Positions 1 through 10,239 of a stretch of 63,232 nucleotides of DNA are shown piece by piece. The first letter of the stretch is position 1. Each line of letters starts with the position of its first letter. The DNA comes from Sulfuritalea sp. GTDB lineage: Bacteria; Pseudomonadota; Gammaproteobacteria; Burkholderiales; Rhodocyclaceae. Below the pieces are notes generated by a model. That model did not search any database. It worked only from the letters and a program-made list of their open reading frames with translations, and was not told the DNA's origin. The DNA lies in NCBI GenBank assembly GCA_016716965.1, contig JADJUP010000054.1:1-63232 (forward strand), read 5' to 3'. The position numbers and the translations under genes are program-made.

Positions 1-1443
1 TCGATCTCTACTCGCAGCGGTGGCTCACGCAAGTGTTTTCCGCGGCATTGCGAATCGGGTTGTCGGCCACGCCGGAGGAACACTTCGGCGGGCGGGTCGC
101 CTGTCGGGGGTGTCATGGCGCGGGCGCTCGATCCACTGCAGCGCCGCCGTACGCTGGCTAAGTTCCGCCACCAGTCGGCGGCACCGACCCAGCGCGCTGA
201 CGCAATATCCTGCGGCGCATTGAGCTTGACCAGCGTTTCAGCCAGGCGCTCGGTGATCGCAGGCAGTTGTCGCCGCAACAGCGATTGATACTCCTGCGAC
301 GACTCGGCACGGTTCCACCGGCCAAAGGCGCGCATTGCGTGACTGCGGGAGTTCTTCACGTCGTGCGTGACCCGCGCCCCAGTTTCATGGATGGCCTGCA
401 GATAGGACAATTGCTTTAGAGTTCGACCGCACGCTGCTTGTCGGCGTGGAACTGCGCCGGCAACTGCGCCCAGCAGGTTGTAATGCCAGATCAGCGTCGG
501 CGAGGAGGTGCGGCGTATAGAACACCAGCTTTTCATGCCGCCATGGCTGAACTCTGACGGCAGCCTTCCAGGATGCCAGAGAAGCTGCGCTGCTCCTGCC
601 GGCAATCCATTCGCCGCCGCGAACCCAGGGCAGGCGCTGCGCGATTTCGACCGCAAGCCTGTTCCCGGGAGGCCGCGCGGATCTTCCTCGCGCAGGGCGA
701 GGTTGGACAAAACCTGCAACCACTGCTCCATGGGCAGGCCGATCGACATCATGTAACGGGAGATCATGCTGCCGATGCCGGCAAACCCTGTCCGTGGATT
801 CGATACGAGGCCCAGCAGCAGGAGCGTCAAACCGTGACCAGCAGGTCTGCAGCATTGCCTCGATATAGCCGCTGCCCAGCAGCAACATGGCCGCCAGGCT
901 GCCGAGCATCAGCACGGTGAGCAACAGAATCAACAGGCTGGAAACAAAATCGACTTCGCGCGCTTTTTCCACTTCCTGGCCTGGCGGCAGCAACGCCATC
1001 AGCATCAGCACCAGGGGCAACCGGTGAAGCCCAGCCAGAAAGTTTCCGCCGGCGGTTTGGCGATGGGCACCGCCATCAACCGCCGCCATGATCGTCAGCG
1101 CGAGCAGGAAGGAAGGCCAGCGCGAACAAGTAGGAACAAGGCGCGACGCCCGGCTTCCATAAAGCAGAACGCCGCCGATGATGCCGGCCAGCATCATGAT
1201 CCAAAAGCACGATCATCCAGCCGCCAGGGTAGGCACCGGCCAGCAGGCGCCGCCGACCGCCATCAGGGACGTCGGTGAAAGCCGCCGCTCCGTCTGCACG
1301 AAGGGTTGCCAGAGCATCGAACAGCCCCAGATGGGCGATGAACGGGAGTGCGTCAGGAGGCTGTGCGGCCCCTGCCACAAGACAAGATACAGGGCCGCGA
1401 GCATCGCCAGGAGCAAACCGCGGCGCACCGCGATCAACCGCAT
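1..1443 (-). CDS. Membrane-bound sensor histidine kinase, partial, frameshifted
   Basis: Reading the minus strand across several frames gives a kinase-like protein that runs off the window start. From the N-terminus there are hydrophobic segments (about 1440-900), a soluble middle, then an H-box with THDVKN near 345-375 preceded by a YLQAIHETGARV stretch. An N-box-like ADNPIRNAAENT lies near 40-80. The H-box histidine would be autophosphorylated and the distal end would be the GHKL ATPase. At least four frame changes are needed, so no single ORF covers it. ATG 1441-1443 before a hydrophobic stretch (MRLIAVRRGLLLAMLAALY) is the preferred start; an upstream ATG at 1578 is possible. No response regulator is visible, so the partner may lie beyond the left edge. 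The kinase assignment is good; the subfamily is inferred. Confidence 0.55.
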
Positions 1444-1706
1444 GGAAAGCGTTTCTGGAACGGGGAGAATCGCCACGGAAAATACGGAATGGGGGGGCAG
1501 GCAAAGCGCGAAGGATAGGCCGATTCTAGCCAGCACGCCCTCCCTTGGTCTGCCAGAATAGCTGACGAACCTGTCCAATAATCGACAGATATCTATTCCG
1601 GATCGCGTTTAAACACATCCACTATCTTGTTGTTTATTATTTTTATTATGGCATGGCCTGTGCTTATGGTTTAGACATCCAACAAGCACCCCAAAGGGAG
1701 ACGATC

Positions 1707-2453
1707 ATAGACAACGAACAATCCGGCTTTACCCTGATCGAAATTGCGATCATTGCTGGTCATCATCGGCCTGTTGCTGGGCGGCGTGCTGAAAGGTCAG
1801 GAGCTTATCAATAGTGCGAAGGTAAAGAACTTTGCCACCGACTTTCGCAACATTCCACGCTTCGATCTACGGCTACCAGGACAAGTTCAAGGCCTTGCCC
1901 GGCGACGATGCCCAGGTCACGGGCGCGCCGGCCGATTCAATTTTCCGGTACGGTTGCACCCCCGACGCTGCAGGGATTTGCGCCAAAGGTAACGGTGTAA
2001 TCAATGGTGTATGGACCGCCACGGCGATTACCGACAAAACCTTCACTTTCTGGCAGCACGCGCCCAGCTGGCGGCCCTCGGCGCAGGACAAACGAATACG
2101 GCGGATGCCAACTACCTGCCACGCAATGCCGACAGCGGCGGCCTGATCCGGCATCGAAAGCGGTGGCGGCGCCACTGGCGGCGCCCTGATTCAGAACGGC
2201 GCGGTCGACGCGACTACCGGTGGGATTACGGCCCTGGGAACGCCGACGACGTTCTCGCCGACCTACCTGATGTTCGAAGGCATCCTCGGCAAGTACGCCA
2301 AGCAACTCGATACCACACTCGATGATGGCCAGACGGCAGCCGGCAACATGCGCGTCATTACCATGGCAAATCCGGGCCACACGCAACAGTTTGCCGGTAT
2401 CGACCCTGCTGACGGATGATGCAACCTCCTACGTGGTCTGCATGGGTCTCTGA
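1707..2453 (+). CDS. Type IV prepilin-like protein (pseudopilin), frameshifted
   Basis: The N-terminus shows the prepilin cleavage/methylation signature: GFTLIEIAI followed by an LVIIGLLLGGVLKGQELI hydrophobic helix. Processing by PilD would occur after the glycine of SGFTLIE, leaving N-methyl-Phe. Downstream residues (AKVKNFATDFRNI, YGYQDKFKALPGDDA, FSPTYLMFEGILGKYAKQLD, TSYVVCMGL) resemble a group of large minor pilins in betaproteobacteria. A Shine-Dalgarno AAAGGGAG lies at 1693-1700. The start reads ATAG at 1707-1710, so the true start codon is probably corrupted. Frame breaks occur near 1757, 1860, 2055, 2160 and 2405. A single gene without neighbouring pil genes; it could be a minor pilin or a type II secretion pseudopilin. 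Confidence 0.7.
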
Positions 2454-2477
2454 ATCAAGATCGACGCCACATCCTGA

Positions 2478-2502
2478 AAGCCCGCTTCGGCGGGCTTTTT
2501 AT
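2478..2502. terminator. Rho-independent terminator between convergent genes
   Basis: AGCCCGC, TTCG, GCGGGCT makes a perfect 7-bp stem, followed by a T-run on the plus strand and preceded by AAA. It ends the prepilin gene, and the facing antiporter gene ends inside it. Confidence 0.85.
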
Positions 2503-4457
2503 TTCCGCGCAGCCGTTCCTCTCCGCCGTCACCGCCGCCGCGGTGCCGATCAACACCACCACGTCGCCTTCGATCGGTTCAGCGCTGGCTCCAACCTGAT
2601 CACGCGCTGCATTAAACGGCGGTTCGCCGTGGCGCCAGCGCCGACTTCTTCCAGGTTGAGTGAGCCGACTGCGCGGCCTATGGCCCCAGGCTCCGGGCGT
2701 CGGTCACCGCGTGCGAGCGCGGCTGGTCGGCATCGGCAGGTGCGCTCCGGCATCGGTGGCGCCATGGAAGAAAACCGCGCAGCAGCGCATAGTGCTGCTC
2801 GCGCATTTCCTTTGGGCGCTTGATCACCGCGGCCATCGGTATCCCGGACAGCGCCAGCGCGTGGGTTGCCAGCATCACGCTCGATTCCAGGGCTTCCGGC
2901 ACAACGGCGGCGCCCGCCGCGTAGGCATCTCACCGTCGTCCTGTTCCCGCGCGCGAGCGACGATGGAAACATCGGGCGCAACTCGCGTACGCGATGTATC
3001 ACCCGCGCCGCGGCGTCGACATCCGCGAAGGTGATGATCACCACGCTGGCGCGCGAGGCCGGCCGCCAGGAAGGTTTCTTCTTCGAGGAATCGCCATAGG
3101 AAACCGCCTCGGCCGCCATGCTTTCTTCAACGTACCCGTTCCGGATCGAGGTCGAGCGCCGTGGAAAACCCCTTCGGCTTCGAGAAAGCGGGACAGGTGC
3201 TGGCCGGTACGGCCGTAAACGCAGAGGATGACGTGGCTTCGCCGCGGACCAAAAGGCGGGCGGCCAGCTGCGTCAGCTGCATCGAGCGCGACCCAGCCAC
3301 TCGGAAGCCACGAAACGAAACACCAGGCGATCGGAAAATGCACGACCAGCGGCGCCAGCAACAGGACAGAACCATGGCCGCCAGCACGGGCTGCAGCGTC
3401 GCCGCATCAAGCAGATTGATCGTCGCTGCGGGCAAGGATGACGAATCCGAATTCGCCGCCGGCGCAAAGCCAAAGCCGCTGCGCAGTGCCGTGCCCGGCG
3501 CGCTGCCGAGCAGCCTTGACGCGACGCCGACCACCAGCAACTTTGTCGCCATCAGTGCAACCAGCAGGCCGACCACCAGCGGCCATTGTTCGACGATCTG
3601 AGGCACGTTGAGGCGCATGCCGATGGCAACGAAAAAACAGGCCCAGCAGGACATCGCGGAAGGGCTTGATGTCTTCTTCCACCTGGTAGCGGTATTCGGT
3701 TTCGCCGATCAGCATGCCTGCCGTGAAGGCGCCCAGCGCCAGCGACAGCCCGGCCAGTTCGGTCAGCCAGGCCAGCCCGAGCGTAATCAGCAGCACGTTG
3801 AGCATGAAGAGCTCGGCGGACCTGCGGCGTGCAACGAGGTAGAACCATGCGGAAAGGGCGCGCTGGCCGATGAACAGTACCAGCGAAAGCAGCACGGTGG
3901 CCTTGATGCCCGCCCACAGCAGCGCCTCGGCCATCACGTCGAGTGGCTGCGACAGGGCCGGAATCAGCACCAGCAGCGGGCACCACGGCAATATCCTGGA
4001 ACAGCAACACGCCGATCACCTCGCGGCCATGGGGGGCATCGAGCTCGCCGCGCTCGGTCAGCATCTTGGACAGCATCGCCGTCGACGACATCGCCAACGC
4101 GCCGCCCAGCGCCAGTCCGGCCAGCCACGGGATGCCCGCCACACGCGCCAGTACGGTCGCGACCAGTGTGCTGGCCAGCACCTGGACCGTGCCCAAACCG
4201 AACACGATGCGCTTCATGCTGTACAGGCGCGACAGCGAGAACTCCAGTCCGATGCTGAACATCAGGAACACGACGCCGAACTCGGCCAGGTGCCGCGTCT
4301 GCTCGGTATCGGGCACCCAGCCCGCGGCGTGTGGACCCAAGCCGGCACCGACCAGCAGATAGCCCATGATCGGCGGCAGTCCGAGCATGCGGAAGATGAC
4401 CACGACGACCACGGCGGCGGCCAGCAAGAGCAGGATCAGCGGCAGTGTGTCGGTCAT
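2499..4457 (-). CDS. CPA2-family monovalent cation:proton antiporter (KefB/KefC-like), frameshifted
   Basis: Inner-membrane K+(Na+)/H+ antiporter. The N-terminal two thirds is a Na+/H+ exchanger domain with many hydrophobic helices. It carries the family hallmarks LGLPPIMGYLLVGAGLGP, LAEFGVVFLMFSIGLEFS and GVLLFQDIAVVPA. The C-terminal third reads as a TrkA-N/TrkA-C regulatory module: HVILCVYGRTGQHLSRFLEA for the Rossmann strand, then an EGDVVVLIGT-type ending. MTDTLPLILLL at 4457 is chosen as start; 4496 is an alternative. Several frame breaks are seen near 3970, 3640, 3440, 3180 and 2950. A dispersed-element copy at 2625-2649 encodes EEVGAGATA near the TrkA-C domain. The stop is probably TAA at 2499-2501, within the terminator. 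Confidence 0.78.
2625..2649 (-). repeat. KVGAG element, copy 1 (inside CPA2 antiporter)
   Basis: Minus strand reads AGAAGTCGGCGCTGGC, GCC..., ACGGCG. It is read in the gene's direction and gives EEVGAGATA. Confidence 0.85.
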
Positions 4458-4509
4458 CAGGCGGTCGAGAGCAGGGGCGAAAGAAGAAAAGGCCACGCAA
4501 CGCGGTTGC

Positions 4510-4515
4510 TATAAT
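4510..4515 (+). promoter_or_regulatory. Candidate -10 box upstream of kdsD
   Basis: A perfect TATAAT lies 29 bases before the kdsD ATG. No good -35 box is visible 16-18 bases upstream, so this is tentative. Confidence 0.35.
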
Positions 4516-4543
4516 TTGGCTCCATCATAAACGTCAGCCCGAG

Positions 4544-5542
4544 ATGAACCAAGCCATTCCGCCGACAGCCGGGACCAGGAACGACGCGGATCGCTCCGCT
4601 CGCCATGGGCCGGCAGGTGTTGGAGATCGAGGCCGCCGCAGTGGCCGTGCTGGCACGCCGCCTGGGCCCCGAGTTCAGCGCCGCGGTCAGGCTGATCCTC
4701 GACAGTCGCGGCCGCGTCGTGGTCCAGCGGCATCGGCAAGTCGGGCCACATCGCCAGGAAGCTGGCCGCCACCTTTGCCAGCACCGGCACTCCGGCCTAT
4801 TTCGTCCATGCCGCCGAGGCGGTGCACGGCGACCTCGGCATGATCACGCGCGACGACGTGCTGATCGCAATTTCCAATTCCGGCGAGAACGACGAACTGC
4901 TCACCATCGTGCCGCTGGTCAAGCGACTGGGCGGCAAGCTGATCGCGATCACCGGCAACGAAGGCTCTTCGCTGGCCCAGGAAGCCGACATCCATCTCGA
5001 TGCCCGCGTCGACCAGGAAGCCTGCCCGCTGAACCTCGCGCCCACCGCCAGCACCACCGCCGCGCTGGCGCTTGGCGACGCGCTGGCCGTCGCCCTGCTC
5101 GACGCGCGCGGCTTCGGCGCCGACGATTTCGCCCGCTCCCACCGGCGGCGCGCTCGGCCGAAATTGCTTACCCACGTCGGCGACGTGATGCAGACCGCAG
5201 TGCCAACACTGGTCGAGGAGACCCCGTGCCCGCTGCGCTGGCCACGCGATGACCCCAGGCGGCATGGGCATGGCCGTGGTGCTCGATGCCACGAGGAAGA
5301 TCACCGGCATCTTCACCGATGGCGACCTGCGGCGCGCCCTGGAACGCCTCGGCGACCTGCGCGCGACGCCGGTTTCTGCGGTGATGACGCGTCATCCTCG
5401 CAGCATCGGCTCGCGCCGCCTGCTGGTGAAGCGGTGGAAATGATGGAGGCCAACAAGATCGACCAGCTGTTGGTGACGGACGATACCGGCGCTGCTGGGC
5501 GCATTGAACATGCACGACCTGTTCCGGGCGAAAGTGGTCTGA
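4544..5542 (+). CDS. kdsD: D-arabinose 5-phosphate isomerase, frameshifted
   Basis: Converts ribulose 5-phosphate to arabinose 5-phosphate, the first committed step to Kdo for lipopolysaccharide. The SIS domain is clear: SGIGKSGHIARKLAATFAST, VHGDLGMITRDDVLIAISNS, and the PTASTTAALALGDALAV signature. Two CBS domains follow (TPGGMGMAVVLD, IFTDGDLRRALE, and a LNMHDLFRAKVV ending). Reading it needs frame changes near 4605, 4727, 5145, 5235, 5420 and 5500. Because the enzyme is normally needed for outer-membrane biogenesis, these are most likely sequencing indels. Its TGA (5540-5542) overlaps the kdsC ATG. The length when joined, about 330 aa, is normal for the family. Confidence 0.88.
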
Positions 5543-6078
5543 TGGCCGGCGGGTCGCCCAGCGCAATGGCCAAGGCCGGTCAGGTGATCCTGATGGGCAT
5601 TCGACGTCGGCGGCGTGCTGACCGACGGGACCCTCTATTTCAGCGCCGAGGGCGATGCGATGAAGGCCTTCTCCAGCCTCGACGGCCACGGCCTGAAGAT
5701 GTTGCAGCGTGGTGGCGTCGAAGTTGCCATCATCAGCGGCCGCAGTTCCGCCGCACTGGAACTGCGGGCGGCGAATCTGGGCATCGCGGAGTTGCATGGG
5801 TGTCGAGGACAAGCGCGCGGTGATGGGCGAACTGCTCGCCCGGCGGGGAATCGGATTCGCCCGGGCCGGCTACATGGGCGACGACGTGGTCGATCTGCCG
5901 GTACTGCGTGCCTGCGGCTTTTCCGCGGCGGTGGCCGATGCGCACGACGAGGTGCTCGGCCGCGTGGATTACGTTGCGGCCAGGAAAGGCGGCGGCGGCG
6001 CCGTGCGCGAAGTCTGCGACCTGATCCTGCGCGCCAGCGGCAAGTGGGACGAAGCCATGGCGGAGTACCCTGGCATGA
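5542..6078 (+). CDS. kdsC: 3-deoxy-D-manno-octulosonate 8-phosphate phosphatase, frameshifted
   Basis: Hydrolyses Kdo-8-phosphate to Kdo in the cytoplasm. HAD-type phosphatase: the nucleophile motif reads FDVDGVLTDG once a one-base indel near 5600 is corrected. SLDGHGLKML and AIISGRSSAALELRA follow, then YMGDDVVDLPVLRACGFSAA. ATG at 5542 overlaps the kdsD stop. A second break is near 5797 (after IAELH). The frame runs on into lptC, so the natural stop is probably the TGA at 6076-6078, reached after one more indel. Second gene of the kds-lpt operon. Confidence 0.87.
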
Positions 6079-6652
6079 AGGACCACCGCAGCACCTCGCT
6101 GTTCCCGCTGGCCATGCTGGTGCTGCTCGCGGCCCTGACCTTCTGGCTCAACCGGGTGATCGAGGCGAAAAGCCGCGCGGACCGCAACGGCATGATCCCG
6201 ATTACTGGGTCGAGAATTTCGAGGTGCGCCGGTTCGACATTGATGGAAAACTACAGCACACCCTGATCGCCAAGAAGCTCGTTCATTACCCGGATGACGA
6301 CACCACGATCGTCACCGCGCCGCAACTCACCTACCACCGCGGGGCTCCGGCCGAGATTTCGGCGCGCATGGCCTATGTCGGCACCGACGGCAAGGAGATC
6401 GACCTCGTCGATGACGTGCGCGTAAGTCCGCCAAGGCGCGACGGGCGACGTGCCGCCGACCGTGCTGGAAACCCGGGCACTGGAAAATCTTTCCCGATGC
6501 CGAAAGGGACGCACCGGCGCGCCGGTACTCATCACCCAGGGCAGGAGCGTCCTGCGCGGCAACGGACTCGAGTTCGACAACAAAACCGGCATCACGGTCC
6601 TGCGCGGACGCGTCACCGGCACCTCCACAGCAACCGGACAGAAAAACCATGA
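6075..6652 (+). CDS. lptC: LPS export ABC transporter periplasmic protein LptC, frameshifted
   Basis: Bitopic inner-membrane protein that passes LPS from LptBFG to LptA. One N-terminal helix (SLFPLAMLVLLAALTFWLN) is followed by a periplasmic beta-jellyroll: DYWVENFEVRRFDIDGK, LTYHRGAPAEISARMAYV, LDFDNK-like repeats and ITVLRGRVTGT. Frame breaks are near 6198, 6430 and 6490. The start ATG overlaps the kdsC stop; the TGA (6650-6652) overlaps the lptA ATG. About 190 aa when joined, typical of LptC. Confidence 0.85.
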
Positions 6653-7277
6653 ATGCAATCCTTCGCTACGCCCCTGGCCGGCATCACAGCCACCCTCCTG
6701 GCCGCAACTGCGGCGCGGGCGGAAAAAGGCCGATCGTGACAAGCCGGTCAACATCGAAGCGGATCGGGTCAGCGTCGATGATGTGAAGAAGGTGCAGACC
6801 TTCGAAGGCAACGTGCAGTTGTCCAAGGGCACGCTTGTGATCCGCGCCGAACGCATCGTCGTGATCCAGGACGACGACGGCTACCAGCGCGGCGTCGCCA
6901 CCGGCAGCCCCGGCGTACTGCCCACCTTCCGCCAGAAGCGCGAGGCCCAGGACGGCTACATCGAAGGCGAAGCCGAACGCATCGAACATGACGCCAAAGC
7001 CGAGAAGACGCAATTCTTCAATCGCGCGCGGGTCAAGAGCGGGCTCGACGAAGTGCGCGGCCAGTTCATTTCCTACGACGCGCTCTCCGAGCAGTACTTC
7101 GTCACCAGCGGCCCCAACGGCACCCGCGCCCAGGCAGGCAGCGGCGAGCGCGTACGGGCCGTGATCCAGCCCAAGACCCCGGCCACCGGCGCAGCAACCT
7201 CGCGCCCGGAAGCCACCCTCGCGCCGGCGCTCAAGGGCGCCGTGGACATCACCCCCCGTCAGGAGACTAGCAAGTGA
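6649..7277 (+). CDS. lptA: LPS transport periplasmic protein LptA, frameshifted at N-terminus
   Basis: Periplasmic bridge protein of the Lpt LPS export machinery. The N-terminus is a Sec signal peptide (LAGITATLLAATAARA then EK), visible after correcting single-base shifts near 6676 and 6722. The mature part carries the OstA/LptA fold: VNIEADRVSVDDVKKVQTFE, GNVQLSKGTLVIRAERI, IEGEAERIEHDAKAEKTQFF. The C-terminal tail is proline/alanine rich. ATG overlaps the lptC stop. In most relatives lptB and rpoN follow; here an enoyl-CoA hydratase does. Confidence 0.87.
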
Positions 7278-8051
7278 GCTACGAAAATATCATCACCGAG
7301 GTACGCGGCAAGGTCGGGCTGATCACGCTCAATCGGCCCAAGGCGCTCAATGCGCTGAACGACAAGCTGATCGACGAACTCGGCGCCGCGCTCGACGCCT
7401 TCGAGGCCGACGACGGCATCGGCTGCATCGTCCTCACCGGTTCGGAAAAGGCCTTCGCCGCGGGTGCCGACATCGGCGCCATGTCCGGAGTGGAATTTCA
7501 TGGACGTTCATAAGACCAACTACATCAGCCGCAACTGGGACCGCATCGCCCGCTGCCGCAAGCCGCTGATCGCGGCCGTGGCCGGCTTCGCCCTGGGCGG
7601 CGGTTGCGAATTGGCGATGATGTGCGACATGATCTATGCCGCCGACAGCGCGAAGTTCGGCCAGCCCGAAATCAAGCTGGGCGTGATTCCCGGCTCGGGC
7701 GGCACGCAGCGCCTGCCGCGCGCGGTGGGCAAGGCCAAGGCCATGGACATGTGCCTCACTTCACGTTTCATGGATGCTGCCGAGGCTGAACGCGTAGGTC
7801 TTGTCGCGCGCATCTTCCCGGCCGAGAAACTTCTCGAGGAAACCATGACAGCGGCGGCGACCATCGCCGGATATTCGCTGCCCGTGGTCATGATGATCAA
7901 GGAATCGGTCAATCGATCCTACGAATCAGGCCTGCAGGAAGGCCTGCTGTTCGAGCGCCGCAGTTTCCACGCGACCTTCGCCCTGGCCGACCAGAAGGAA
8001 GGCATGAAAGCCTTCGTCGAGAAGCGCAAGCCGGTTTTCCGCGACTGCTGA
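7274..8051 (+). CDS. Enoyl-CoA hydratase, one frameshift
   Basis: Hydrates trans-2-enoyl-CoA in fatty-acid or aromatic beta-oxidation. A crotonase fold of about 258 aa. The oxyanion-hole residues lie in AFAAGADIGAM and ALGGGCELAMMCD; the catalytic Glu motif is GQPEIKLGVIPGSGGTQRLP. The GTG start (7274) overlaps the lptA stop. One extra G near 7484 breaks the frame between ADIGAMS and EWNFMDVHK. The closest families are PaaF/EchA-type short-chain hydratases. Position behind lptA suggests co-transcription, although the function is unrelated. A terminator follows. Confidence 0.9.
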
Positions 8052-8110
8052 TGCGCCAGCCGGGAAGTTCGCCCGGCATTCGGTGCGAAAATCCTTCCGC
8101 GTCGCACCAT

Positions 8111-8134
8111 AAAAGGCCCGAATGGGCCTTTTTT
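8111..8134 (+). terminator. Rho-independent terminator after enoyl-CoA hydratase
   Basis: AAGGCCC, GAAT, GGGCCTT stem followed by six T. It closes the kds-lpt-ech transcript. Confidence 0.85.
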
Positions 8135-8207
8135 ATTTTCATAACACTATGTTTAATATGAAATTAAATTCATAGAAAATTATTTGTTGCGTTGCACCAA
8201 AAAAGTC

Positions 8208-8235
8208 TTGACAGGGCGTTTCCCATCCCTATAAT
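8208..8235 (+). promoter_or_regulatory. Sigma-70 promoter of the phasin gene
   Basis: A perfect -35 TTGACA (8208-8213) and perfect -10 TATAAT (8230-8235) with a 16-bp spacer lie in an AT-rich stretch. About 90 bases of leader precede the phasin ATG. This is the strongest promoter in the window, fitting an abundant granule protein. Confidence 0.85.
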
Positions 8236-8332
8236 ACGAACCATGATGCACCGCAACATCGACCCGGAACAGAGGGGCGAGCGATACAAAACCAATTTTC
8301 AGACTTTTTTGAATTCAATCCAGGAGAACATC

Positions 8333-8896
8333 ATGAACGCCACCACCGAACAATTCGCCAGCGCCAACAAAGCCAACGTCGAGACCCTGCTGACCATCGC
8401 CAACACCGCTTTCGCCAGCGCCGAGCGCCTTGCCGCCCTGAACCTGAACACCGCCCGCGCCATGCTGGAAGACAGCGTTGCCAGCGCCAAGGCCCTGCTC
8501 GCCGTCAAGGACGTTCAGCAGTTCATCGCGATGCAGACCACGCTGGCCCAGCCCGCCGTCGAGAAGGCCGTTGCCTACTCCCGCAGCGTGTATGAAATCG
8601 CCACCCAGACCCAGGAAGAGCTGTCGAAGGTCGTCGAAGGCCAGTTCTCGGAAATCAACAAGAACGTCGCCACCGCCCTGGACAAGGCTGCCAAGAACGC
8701 CCCGGCCGGTTCCGATGTCGCCGTCGCCGCTGTGAAGTCGGCCATCGCCGCCGCCAACTCGGCCTACGACAGCATGACCAAGGCTGCCAAGCAAGTCGCC
8801 GAAATCGCTGAAGCCAATGTTGCCGCCGCGACCACCGCGACCGTCAAGGCTGTCGGCAACGGCGCCGCCGCTCCGAAGGCCAAGAAGGCCGCCTAA
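8333..8896 (+). CDS. phaP: Phasin family protein
   Basis: Coats polyhydroxyalkanoate granules. 187 aa, rich in Ala and almost entirely helical, matching the Phasin_2 family: TEQFASANKANVETLLTIAN near the start and AVKSAIAAANSAYDSMTKAA later. It ends in an Ala/Lys tail (PKAKKAA). The start ATG 8333 has AGGAGA at 8322-8327; the longer reading frame from 8192 overlaps the promoter and is rejected. Monocistronic, between a consensus promoter and a terminator. No phaC or phaR is seen nearby. Confidence 0.93.
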   Translation: MNATTEQFASANKANVETLLTIANTAFASAERLAALNLNTARAMLEDSVASAKALLAVKDVQQFIAMQTTLAQPAVEKAVAYSRSVYEIATQTQEELSKVVEGQFSEINKNVATALDKAAKNAPAGSDVAVAAVKSAIAAANSAYDSMTKAAKQVAEIAEANVAAATTATVKAVGNGAAAPKAKKAA

Positions 8897-8944
8897 GTAA
8901 CACTGTAACGTCTCCTCCTCCGGCCCCGCAAAGGGGCTGGTTTC

Positions 8945-8977
8945 AGACCCGATGCCGCAACGCATCGGGTCTTTTTT
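8945..8977 (+). terminator. Rho-independent terminator after phaP
   Basis: GACCCGATGC and GCATCGGGTC form a perfect 10-bp stem followed by TTTTTT. Confidence 0.9.
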
Positions 8978-9033
8978 ATTGTGTCTGCGCCAACAGCGCA
9001 ACCGACATCGCCGTGATATCGCGGTTGCAGCTT

Positions 9034-9058
9034 AAAAGTCGGCGCCGGCGCTACGGCA
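9034..9058 (+). repeat. KVGAG element, copy 2 (intergenic)
   Basis: AAAAGTCGGCGCCGGC, GC, TACGGCA. It lies 8 bp beyond the stop codon of the minus-strand aminotransferase. Confidence 0.85.
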
Positions 9059-9066
9059 CGCGCCGC

Positions 9067-10239
9067 TTAAATCTTCCTCAGACGCTCGCCCGCCGCCGCC
9101 AGCGTGGCTTCGTTCTTGGCGAAACAGAAGCGGATCACGCGGCGGTCTTCCCCGTCGGGATTGAAGACCGATACCGGAATCGCGGCAACACCATGCTCTC
9201 GGGTAAGGCGCTGGACGAACTGCGTGTCCGGCTCGTCGCTGATTGCCGAATAGGTGGCAAGCTGGAAATAGGTGCCGGCACACGGCAGCAGGACGAAGCG
9301 CGAGCCCTCGAGCTGGCGCCGAAAGAAATCCCGGCGCGCCTGGTAGAAGGCCGCCAGCTTGTCGGCAAACTGCGGCTGGGCGCGCATGAAGTCCGCCAGC
9401 GCGAGCTGCGACGGATGATGCACGGTAAATACTATGAACTGATGCGCCTTGCGGAATTCGCTGGTCAGCGCACGCGGTGCGAGGCAGTAGGCCACCTTCC
9501 AGCCGGTCACATGGTAGGTCTTGCCGAAACTGGAAACGACGAAACTGCGCTCGCGCAAGCCCGGATAGCGGGTCACGCTTTCGTGCCGCCGCGCGGTTGC
9601 GGCGCCGTCGTCCGCAGTGAACACCACATGCTCGTAGACCTCGTCGCTGACCACCACGATCTTGGTGTTGCGCACCAGGGTTTCCAGCATCGCCATGTCG
9701 TCCGCCGACCACACGGAACCGCTGGGATTGTGCGGCGAATTGATGATGATCATCCGCGTGCGTGGCGTGATCAGGGCTCGCACCTCATCCCAATCTGGCC
9801 GATAGTCTGGATGGCGCAGGTGCGCATACACCGCACGCCCGCCGTTGAGCTCGATGCCGGGGACGTAGGAGTCATACACCGGGGCGAAGACGATGACCTC
9901 GTCGCCTGATCGGACGCATGCCGCGATGGCGGTGTAGATCGCCTGCGTGGCGCCGGCCGTAACCGTTATTTCGCTTTCCGGATCGTAGCTGGCGAGGTAA
10001 AGGCGCGCGACCTTTTCTGCGATGGCTTCACGCAGCGCCGCCACGCCCGCCATCGGCGGATACTGGTTGGCTCCCGCCGCCATGTGGTGCGTGACGCGCT
10101 CCAGCAACAGTGGCGACGGCGAAAAGTCGGGGAATCCCTGCGACAGGTTGATCGCGCCGTGCTCGGCGGCAAGGCGCGACATGACGGTGAATATGGTGGT
10201 GCCGACGTTGGGCAGGCGCGAGGGGAAGTACAGGCTCAT
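9067..10239 (-). CDS. PLP-dependent methionine-type aminotransferase
   Basis: Class I/II aminotransferase, 390 aa, cytoplasmic. Motifs: INLSQGFPDF, the NPSG substrate loop in IINSPHNPSGSV, VVSDEVYEHVVF for the PLP-ring Asp/Tyr, and SFGKTYHVTGWKVAY with the Schiff-base Lys. The pattern is closest to the YbdL/KAT group, which favours methionine and aromatic amino acids. ATG 10239 is chosen because the FPSRLPNVGTTIF start matches that family; the longer frame upstream is unrelated in character. It is followed at its 3' end by dispersed-element copy 2. Confidence 0.9.
   Translation of the reverse strand: MSLYFPSRLPNVGTTIFTVMSRLAAEHGAINLSQGFPDFSPSPLLLERVTHHMAAGANQYPPMAGVAALREAIAEKVARLYLASYDPESEITVTAGATQAIYTAIAACVRSGDEVIVFAPVYDSYVPGIELNGGRAVYAHLRHPDYRPDWDEVRALITPRTRMIIINSPHNPSGSVWSADDMAMLETLVRNTKIVVVSDEVYEHVVFTADDGAATARRHESVTRYPGLRERSFVVSSFGKTYHVTGWKVAYCLAPRALTSEFRKAHQFIVFTVHHPSQLALADFMRAQPQFADKLAAFYQARRDFFRRQLEGSRFVLLPCAGTYFQLATYSAISDEPDTQFVQRLTREHGVAAIPVSVFNPDGEDRRVIRFCFAKNEATLAAAGERLRKI

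Noticed and set aside
8192..8332. Upstream start for the phasin
   Set aside because: The extension overlaps the -35 and -10 boxes and lacks a ribosome-binding site; ATG 8333 has AGGAGA.
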